Of a stretch of DNA of 64,000 nt, positions 59,299-64,000 are shown piece by piece. The notes under the pieces are model-generated. The model was not told where the DNA came from. It made no database searches and saw only the letters and a program-made list of their open reading frames with translations. Origin of the DNA: an uncultured Bacteroidaceae bacterium (lineage in GTDB: Bacteria > Bacteroidota > Bacteroidia > Bacteroidales > Bacteroidaceae); contig CALUJL010000017.1 of NCBI GenBank assembly GCA_944320955.1, positions 1 through 64,000 on the forward strand, written 5' to 3'. A program made the translations under genes and the position numbers. Each line of letters begins with the position of its first letter. The stretch's first letter is position 1.

Positions 59299-59430
59299 CC
59301 TGCGCCCCCGCCGGAGAAAAGCCCCGGCACCGTCCGGAAAAAGCGGTAGCACTTTTTGCAAAAAGTGCTTGGGGTTTTCGGGAAAAGCCCTGCCGCTTTT
59401 CGGAAATAGCGGCTGCGCTATGGTGTAATA
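59299..59430. repeat. 22-bp array, five to six units, between divergent genes
   Basis: Units start at 59299, 59321, 59343, 59365, 59387 and (decayed) 59409, all 22 bp. Clear cores are GCACTTTTTGC, then GGGGTTTTCGG and CCGCTTTTCGG, each followed by an A-run. The gap 59229-59572 also holds the two divergent -7 elements at 59447 and 59530; nothing else is seen. If the 59447 promoter drives the ABC operon, the array lies in its leader RNA. Confidence 0.82.
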
Positions 59431-59446
59431 GCTGAGTAGTACACTG

Positions 59447-59454
59447 CAAATGTA
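59447..59454 (-). promoter_or_regulatory. -7 element of the ABC/GntR operon
   Basis: Minus-strand TACATTTG fits TAnnTTTG. It would give a leader of about 215 nt carrying the repeat array. The -33 box is unclear. Confidence 0.45.
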
Positions 59455-59529
59455 CGGCAATATTTTTCAAACGCGCAAGGGGGAGTGGCAATTTTTAACT
59501 TCTTTAAGCAGGAAACCCCGGAAAATTCG

Positions 59530-59537
59530 TACCTTTG
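59530..59537 (+). promoter_or_regulatory. -7 element of the SlyD-like gene
   Basis: TACCTTTG on the plus strand, 36 bp before the ATG at 59573; TTTA near 59503 is a weak -33. Confidence 0.5.
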
Positions 59538-59572
59538 CCCGCCGAAAACCAATCAGACCCATCAAGCAGAAA

Positions 59573-60223
59573 ATGGAAAACACCCCCAACGTATTCTACA
59601 TGGTTGCGTACAAGCTCTACGCAATCGCCCCGGACGGGACGAAAACCCTGCGCGAGGAAGCCACCCTCGCACGCCCCTACCAGTTCATCACGGGCGTGGG
59701 GCTCGTGCTCGAAACCTTCGAAAACCGCATAAAGGCCCTGCGGCAAGGACAGAAATTCGACTTCACCCTCTCCAAAGACGAAGCCTACGGCGACCGCGAC
59801 GAGGAGAGCGTGCTCGACCTGCCCCGCTCGACATTCGAAGTGGACGGCCGGTTCGACAAGGAACAGATATACGAAGGCGCCATCATCCCCCTGCAGGACA
59901 GCGAGGGACACCGCTTCCCGGCCACGGTGGTCAGCGTGGGTGAGAAAACGGTTACGGTCGACCTGAACTATCCCCTGGCCGGTTGCGCCCTGCAATACGT
60001 GGGCGAAGTGATCGAAGCGCGCCCCGCCACGGCAGACGAGGTAAACGGAGTGCTCCGCATGCTCCGCGGCGAGGGATGCGGCTGCTGCGGCGGAGGCGAC
60101 GGATGTGACGGCTGCGGAGGCGGATGCGGCGAGGGCGAAGGGTGCCACCACGGGGAGCACGCCGACGGACACGAAGGCTGCTGCGGAGGCCACGGCGGCT
60201 GCCACGGACACCACCACGCATAG
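59573..60223 (+). CDS. slyD: FKBP-type peptidyl-prolyl isomerase, SlyD-like, with Cys/His tail
   Basis: 216 residues. The FKBP core (about 1-75) and IF chaperone flap follow the SlyD pattern: VGLVLETFENRIKALRQGQK, FDFTLSKDEAYGDRDEESVL, FPATVVSVGEKTVTVDLNYP and LAGCALQYVGEVIEARPAT. From about residue 165 to the end is a Gly-rich tail with 10 Cys and 9 His (GCGCCGGGDGCDGCGGGC, then CHHGEHADGHEGCCGG, ending in HGHHH). In SlyD such tails bind nickel or zinc. The cytoplasmic protein probably aids folding and metal supply. Single gene with its own -7 element. Confidence 0.9.
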   Translation: MENTPNVFYMVAYKLYAIAPDGTKTLREEATLARPYQFITGVGLVLETFENRIKALRQGQKFDFTLSKDEAYGDRDEESVLDLPRSTFEVDGRFDKEQIYEGAIIPLQDSEGHRFPATVVSVGEKTVTVDLNYPLAGCALQYVGEVIEARPATADEVNGVLRMLRGEGCGCCGGGDGCDGCGGGCGEGEGCHHGEHADGHEGCCGGHGGCHGHHHA

Positions 60224-60327
60224 CCCAACACGCGGTTCCTGCCCGCTTTTTTCGATCCGAAAGCGGGGAAAACGAAGAAAACCGCGAAAAATAACGCGAA
60301 AATGCAGGAGGAAATGCAGAAAAGCAT

Positions 60328-60335
60328 TACCTTTG
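60328..60335 (+). promoter_or_regulatory. -7 element of tRNA-Ser(CGA)
   Basis: TACCTTTG, 15 bp before the first base of the mature tRNA. It lies in the 375-bp gap 60224-60598, which holds only this tRNA and the GH78 promoter. Confidence 0.5.
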
Positions 60336-60349
60336 CATCCGAAAAACGA

Positions 60350-60438
60350 GGAAGAATGCCAGAGTGATCGAATGGGGCGGACTCGAAATCCGCTGTACGG
60401 CTTTGTCCGTACCGGGGGTTTGAATCCCTCTTCTTCCG
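60350..60438 (+). tRNA. tRNA-Ser (anticodon CGA)
   Basis: The acceptor stem GGAAGAA pairs with TTCTTCC and is followed by the G discriminator. Anticodon stem-loop GCGGACTCGAAATCCGC gives CGA. A long variable arm (TGTACGGCTTTGTCCGTAC) and T-arm GGTTTGAATCC mark a class II serine tRNA. CCA is not encoded. Confidence 0.95.
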
Positions 60439-60511
60439 CTGCGACGGCTGCCGGGACGCTTCGGCAGCCGTCGTTTTTTTCTGTCCAGCACACGCAAACG
60501 GGGCGCACTCC

Positions 60512-60542
60512 TTGGGAGATAAGCCGAATCTTTCTACATTTG
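60512..60542 (+). promoter_or_regulatory. Promoter of the GH78-like gene
   Basis: -33 TTGG (60512-60515), 19-bp spacer and -7 TACATTTG (60535-60542), 57 bp before the ATG at 60599. Confidence 0.55.
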
Positions 60543-60598
60543 CACACACCCGGACGTGGATTCCCGGAAAGGGAAAAAAGAAAAACTTATTCCTCCCG

Positions 60599-62818
60599 AT
60601 GAAAAGAAACATAACGTTGCTCGCCCTCCTGTGCGCCTGCCTCGCGGCTTGGGCGCAAGTCCTGACCCCCGACACGGAAGGGAGCCCCGCCCCCGGCTCC
60701 TGGTATTGCTTCCGCAATGCCGTCACCCTGCCCGACGAACCGCAATCCCTGCGGCTCGCCCTCGCCGCCGACAGCAAATACTGGCTCTGGGTGAACGGCG
60801 AACTCCAGGTGCGCGAAGGCGGGCTCAAGCGCGGCCCCAACCCGCAAGACACGTATTGCGACATCCTGACCGCGCTCCCCGCGCTCAAAAAGGGGAAGAA
60901 CACGATAGCCGTACTGGTATGGTACTTCGGGAAAGACGGATTCAGCCACCGCAACAGCCCCACGCCGGGGATGACCTTCGACCTGCAGGTCAACGGAGAG
61001 GACATCGCCCCGGGCGGAAAGTGGAAGGCCATACGGCATCCGGCCTTCTACCTGCCCGAAGGCGAAGAGCCCAACTACCGGCTGCCCGAGTCGAACATCG
61101 GCTTCGACGCCGGGCGGGACACAGGTTTTGCCATGCCCGGTTTCGACGACACGGCATGGCCCGAAGCGCGGGAAGTATCCCCGGAAGAGGCCGGGTGGGG
61201 ACGGTTGGTGGAACGGCCGATTCCCCAATGGAAAGACTTCGGCCTGAAACCCTACGGGCGGATAGAGGCCCGGGGCGACACGATGCTCGTGGCCTACCTG
61301 CCCTATAACGCCCAAGTCACCCCCTTCGTCCGGCTCAAGGCCGGGCGGGGGCAGCGCGTCCGGATACTGACCGACAACTACCGCGGCGGATCGGCCACGA
61401 ACGTCTTTGCCGAATACACGACGACCGACGGCGTGCAGCAGTTCGAATGTCCCGGGTGGATGAACGGGCACTACGTCGTCTACCGCTATCCCAAAGGCGT
61501 GGAGATACTCGAAGTGAAATACCGGGAGACGGGATACGCCACCACCTTCGCCGGCAGTTTCTCCTGCGACGACCCGGCCCTGAACCAGCTCTGGGAAAAA
61601 TCGCAGCGCACGCTCTACATTACGATGCGGGACACCTACATGGACTGCCCCGACCGGGAGCGGGCCCAGTGGTGGGGCGACGTGGTGAACGAATCGGGCG
61701 AGGCCTTCTACGCCCTCGACGAACGGGCCCACCGGCTCACCCGCAAGGGAATCCGCGAACTGATGGACTGGCAGCGCGCCGACAGCACCATCTTCTCGCC
61801 CGTCCCGGCCGGCAACTACGACTCGGAGCTTCCGATGCAGATGTTGGCCAGCGTGGGTTACTACGGATTCTGGAACTACTATATGGGAACGGGCGACAGC
61901 GCGACGATGGCCTACGTCTACCCCAAAGTGAAGAAGTACATCCACGTATGGAAGACCGACCCGCAGGGGCTGGTCGTTCCCCGCAAGGGCGGATGGACAT
62001 GGGGCGACTGGGGCGACAACAAGGACATGGAACTGCTCTTCAACCAGTGGTACATCATAGCCCTGCAGGGCTACGGGCAGATGGCCCGCCTCGTGGGCGA
62101 CGGCCCCGAAGCACAATGGGCCGCCGCCACGGCACAACGCACACGAGAAGCATTCCACAAGAAGTATTGGAACGGGAGCTACTACGTCTCGCCCGGCTAT
62201 AAGGGCCAGCCCGACGACCGCGCTCAGGCCCTGGCCGTCGTCTCCGGCACTCTGCCGGAAGAACTCTACCCCACGCTGCGCCCCTTCTTCCGGCAGCAAT
62301 ACCACGCCAGCCCCTATATGGAGAAATATGTGCTCCAGGCCCTGTACCGGATGGGCTACCACCAGGATGCGCTCGACCGGATGAAACTGCGCTACGCGGC
62401 GATGACAGACAGCCCACTGACCACACTGTGGGAAGGTTGGGGCATCGGGGACGAAGGCTTCGGCGGAGGCTCGTACAACCACGCCTGGAGCGGCGGGCCG
62501 CTCACCATCATGAGCCAGTACATTGCCGGCATCGAGACTACCCGGCCGGGCTTCGCTGCCTTCGACGTCAGGCCGCACCCGGCCCACCTGAGCCACATCC
62601 GCACCGTTGTGCCCCTGAGCGGCGGGCGGGAGATACGCTTCGCGCTGGAACGCGATGCCGGGCAGTGCCGCATCCGGCTCGAAGTGCCGGAGGGGAGCGA
62701 AGCCCGCTTCTTCGCTCCCGAGCCGTATTCGCGGATATGGATAAACGGGGAAGAACGGCCCCTCGAAGCGGACGGGACGGTTCTCCCTGCGGGGAAATGG
62801 GAGATTACCCTGCAATAG
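60599..62818 (+). CDS. Exported GH78-like alpha-L-rhamnosidase
   Basis: 739 residues with signal peptide MKRNITLLALLCACLAAWA. N-terminal beta-sandwich domains (about 25-330; for example SLRLALAADSKYWLWVNGEL) precede an (alpha/alpha)6 barrel. The motif DTYMDCPDRERAQWWGDVV is the GH78 active-site signature DCP-x-RDER-like, with likely acid Glu following; GGWTWGDWGDNKDMELLFNQ and LTTLWEGWGIGDEGFGGGSYNHAWSG, in parts, match later barrel helices. The C-terminal beta-domain starts about 640. GH78 enzymes remove alpha-linked rhamnose with inversion; related families act on other deoxy sugars. It is followed by a GH43 gene 53 bp on, probably one operon. Confidence 0.83.
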   Translation: MKRNITLLALLCACLAAWAQVLTPDTEGSPAPGSWYCFRNAVTLPDEPQSLRLALAADSKYWLWVNGELQVREGGLKRGPNPQDTYCDILTALPALKKGKNTIAVLVWYFGKDGFSHRNSPTPGMTFDLQVNGEDIAPGGKWKAIRHPAFYLPEGEEPNYRLPESNIGFDAGRDTGFAMPGFDDTAWPEAREVSPEEAGWGRLVERPIPQWKDFGLKPYGRIEARGDTMLVAYLPYNAQVTPFVRLKAGRGQRVRILTDNYRGGSATNVFAEYTTTDGVQQFECPGWMNGHYVVYRYPKGVEILEVKYRETGYATTFAGSFSCDDPALNQLWEKSQRTLYITMRDTYMDCPDRERAQWWGDVVNESGEAFYALDERAHRLTRKGIRELMDWQRADSTIFSPVPAGNYDSELPMQMLASVGYYGFWNYYMGTGDSATMAYVYPKVKKYIHVWKTDPQGLVVPRKGGWTWGDWGDNKDMELLFNQWYIIALQGYGQMARLVGDGPEAQWAAATAQRTREAFHKKYWNGSYYVSPGYKGQPDDRAQALAVVSGTLPEELYPTLRPFFRQQYHASPYMEKYVLQALYRMGYHQDALDRMKLRYAAMTDSPLTTLWEGWGIGDEGFGGGSYNHAWSGGPLTIMSQYIAGIETTRPGFAAFDVRPHPAHLSHIRTVVPLSGGREIRFALERDAGQCRIRLEVPEGSEARFFAPEPYSRIWINGEERPLEADGTVLPAGKWEITLQ

Positions 62819-62871
62819 CCCCACAAACTTCAATGAATTACCGGATTATACCAAAAAGAAAAGAAACAGCC

Positions 62872-64000
62872 ATGCAAGGGAATAAGAAAATTGCGGCAGC
62901 TCTCTGCTGCCTTCTGGCCATCGGTACGGGCCTCTTTGCGAACACAGCACTACAGGAAACCACGGAGCCGGAATCGCCCATCGGCAACCCGATTATCCGC
63001 AACGGCTACACGGCCGACCCGGCCCCGATGGTCGTAGGGGACACGCTGTGGCTGTTTACCTCGCACGACGACCCCGATCCCGCCCGGCACCTGAAGGACT
63101 GGCGCCTGTTTTCCACCACGGACATGAGGAACTGGACGGAGCATCCCACCCCGCTCCGGCTGTCCGACTTCGCTTGGGACAGGAGCGGACGGGCCTATGC
63201 CGCACAAGCCATCGAGCGGGACGGCAAATACTATCTCTACGTCAGCACGGACGGGTCGGGCATCGGAGTGGCCGTGGCCGACCGGCCGCAGGGGCCCTAT
63301 AAGGACGCGCTGGGCAAGCCGCTGCTGACTCCGGCCGACTGCGCGGGGGCAAACCACTACTGGGTATGCATCGACCCCACGGTCTTCATAGACGACGACG
63401 GGCAGGCCTGGCTCTTCTGGGGCAACGGGAAATGCTACGCCGTGCGGCTGAAGCGGAACATGACAGAGACCGAAGGGGAAATCATGCCGATAGACTTCGA
63501 CGGATTCACCTTCGAGGAAGCACCCTGGATACACAAGTACAACGGAAAATACTACCTGACGTATGCGTCCTACATGCCCGAACGGATAGACTACGCCATG
63601 GCTGACCGCATAGAGGGCCCCTACGAATACCAGGGCATCCTCTGCAGCGAGACGGGGAACAGCACCAGCATACACCCGGGCATAGCGGAATTCAAGGGGC
63701 AATGGTACTTCTTCTACCACAACGGGGCGCTCGGCGGCAACGACACACGCTCCGTCTGCGTAGAACCCTTCCGCTACAATGCCGACGGGACCATCGACCG
63801 CATCCGCCAGACGGCACTGTCGGCCAAAGCCACCAACCCGCTGCTCTATGCCGACCTGCCGGACGTGTCGATGACACGTGCGGACGATACCTATTATATG
63901 AGCACCACCTCCAACCACATGGCGCCGGGCGTGCCCGTCCTGCGATCGGAGAACCTGACGGACTGGAGCATCGTACGCTACTGCTACGACCGGCTGGAGG
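62872..64000 (+). CDS. Exported tandem GH43 protein (cut by window edge)
   Basis: 376 residues seen; no stop before the edge. The frame also allows an ATG at 62833, adding 13 residues. Signal peptide KKIAAALCCLLAIGTGLFA. First GH43 propeller: RNGYTADPAPMVVGDTLWLF (likely base Asp in TADPAP), YAAQAIERDGKYYLYVS, WVCIDPTVFIDDDGQAWLFW, FEEAPWIHKYNGKYYLTYA (likely acid Glu) and SIHPGIAEFKGQWYFFYHN. From about residue 320 a second propeller begins (NPLLYADLPDVSMTRADDTY, YMSTTSNHMAPGVPVL). It follows the GH78-like gene in the same direction. Two-propeller GH43 proteins occur in arabinan/xylan systems; the substrate is unknown. Confidence 0.85.
   Translation, partial: MQGNKKIAAALCCLLAIGTGLFANTALQETTEPESPIGNPIIRNGYTADPAPMVVGDTLWLFTSHDDPDPARHLKDWRLFSTTDMRNWTEHPTPLRLSDFAWDRSGRAYAAQAIERDGKYYLYVSTDGSGIGVAVADRPQGPYKDALGKPLLTPADCAGANHYWVCIDPTVFIDDDGQAWLFWGNGKCYAVRLKRNMTETEGEIMPIDFDGFTFEEAPWIHKYNGKYYLTYASYMPERIDYAMADRIEGPYEYQGILCSETGNSTSIHPGIAEFKGQWYFFYHNGALGGNDTRSVCVEPFRYNADGTIDRIRQTALSAKATNPLLYADLPDVSMTRADDTYYMSTTSNHMAPGVPVLRSENLTDWSIVRYCYDRLE

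Overview
The window is a GC-rich (by eye close to 60%) Bacteroidales chromosome segment. Four things support this: a type IX secretion sortase and its outer-membrane partner (porU, porV), the Bacteroidetes-type promoter element TAnnTTTG ahead of many genes, a large set of exported glycoside hydrolases (GH43, GH97, GH16, GH78), and the order rplM-rpsI-rpsB-tsf. Genus is not decidable from what I can see. The porU-porV-ispF order recalls Porphyromonas, but the GC content and carbohydrate enzymes suggest a gut or oral relative.

Layout. 1-690: edge of an AT-richer accessory segment with a cut dinD gene. 688-9329 (minus): five exported enzymes, namely a GH28-like beta-helix protein, a heparinase II/III-like lyase, GH16, GH43 and dipeptidyl peptidase IV. 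9541-18407 (plus): an OmpR/PhoR-type two-component pair, GH97, and a 1376-residue multi-domain GH43. 18512-21885 (minus): purT followed by two GT4 glycosyltransferases. 22194-24042 (plus): ECF sigma factor, membrane anti-sigma-like protein and a small exported protein, with a recognisable ECF promoter. 24093-33165: an NtrB/NtrC-like pair (minus) divergent from a four-gene ABC exporter operon (plus), with paired operator palindromes and a sigma-54-like promoter between them. 33800-44048: housekeeping genes (ispF, porV, porU, FAH hydrolase, rex, SUI1-like factor, tsf, rpsB, rpsI, rplM). 44472-49952 (minus): an RND tripartite efflux operon. 50412-60438: a UvrA-like protein without the UvrB-binding domain, tRNA-Ser(TGA), a Crp-family regulator, a TonB-receptor-like protein, a GntR/ABC operon, a SlyD-like prolyl isomerase with a metal-binding tail, and tRNA-Ser(CGA). 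60599-64000: a GH78-like enzyme and the start of a tandem GH43 protein.

The most unusual feature is a family of degenerate 22-bp tandem units found in ten intergenic gaps (near 6963, 11875, 14097, 18422, 21965, 28495, 33360, 44260, 50209 and 59299). The units have a GC-rich half like GCGGCAGCAC and an AT-rich half like TTTTTCCGAAAA, and they keep an exact 22-nt phase over as many as seven or eight copies. Neighbouring units often carry complementary GC-rich halves, so several intrinsic-terminator hairpins are made of two adjacent units. The arrays also lie in divergent promoter regions and inside one operon, so they are not just terminators. They are not CRISPRs, because there are no spacers.

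How the genes work together. The exported enzymes at both ends point to breakdown of plant-type or other complex polysaccharides, although no SusC/SusD pair lies in the window. The middle carries envelope functions: three exporters, each with or near its own regulator, and the type IX secretion sortase. Most predicted opposite-strand reading frames are shadows caused by high GC.
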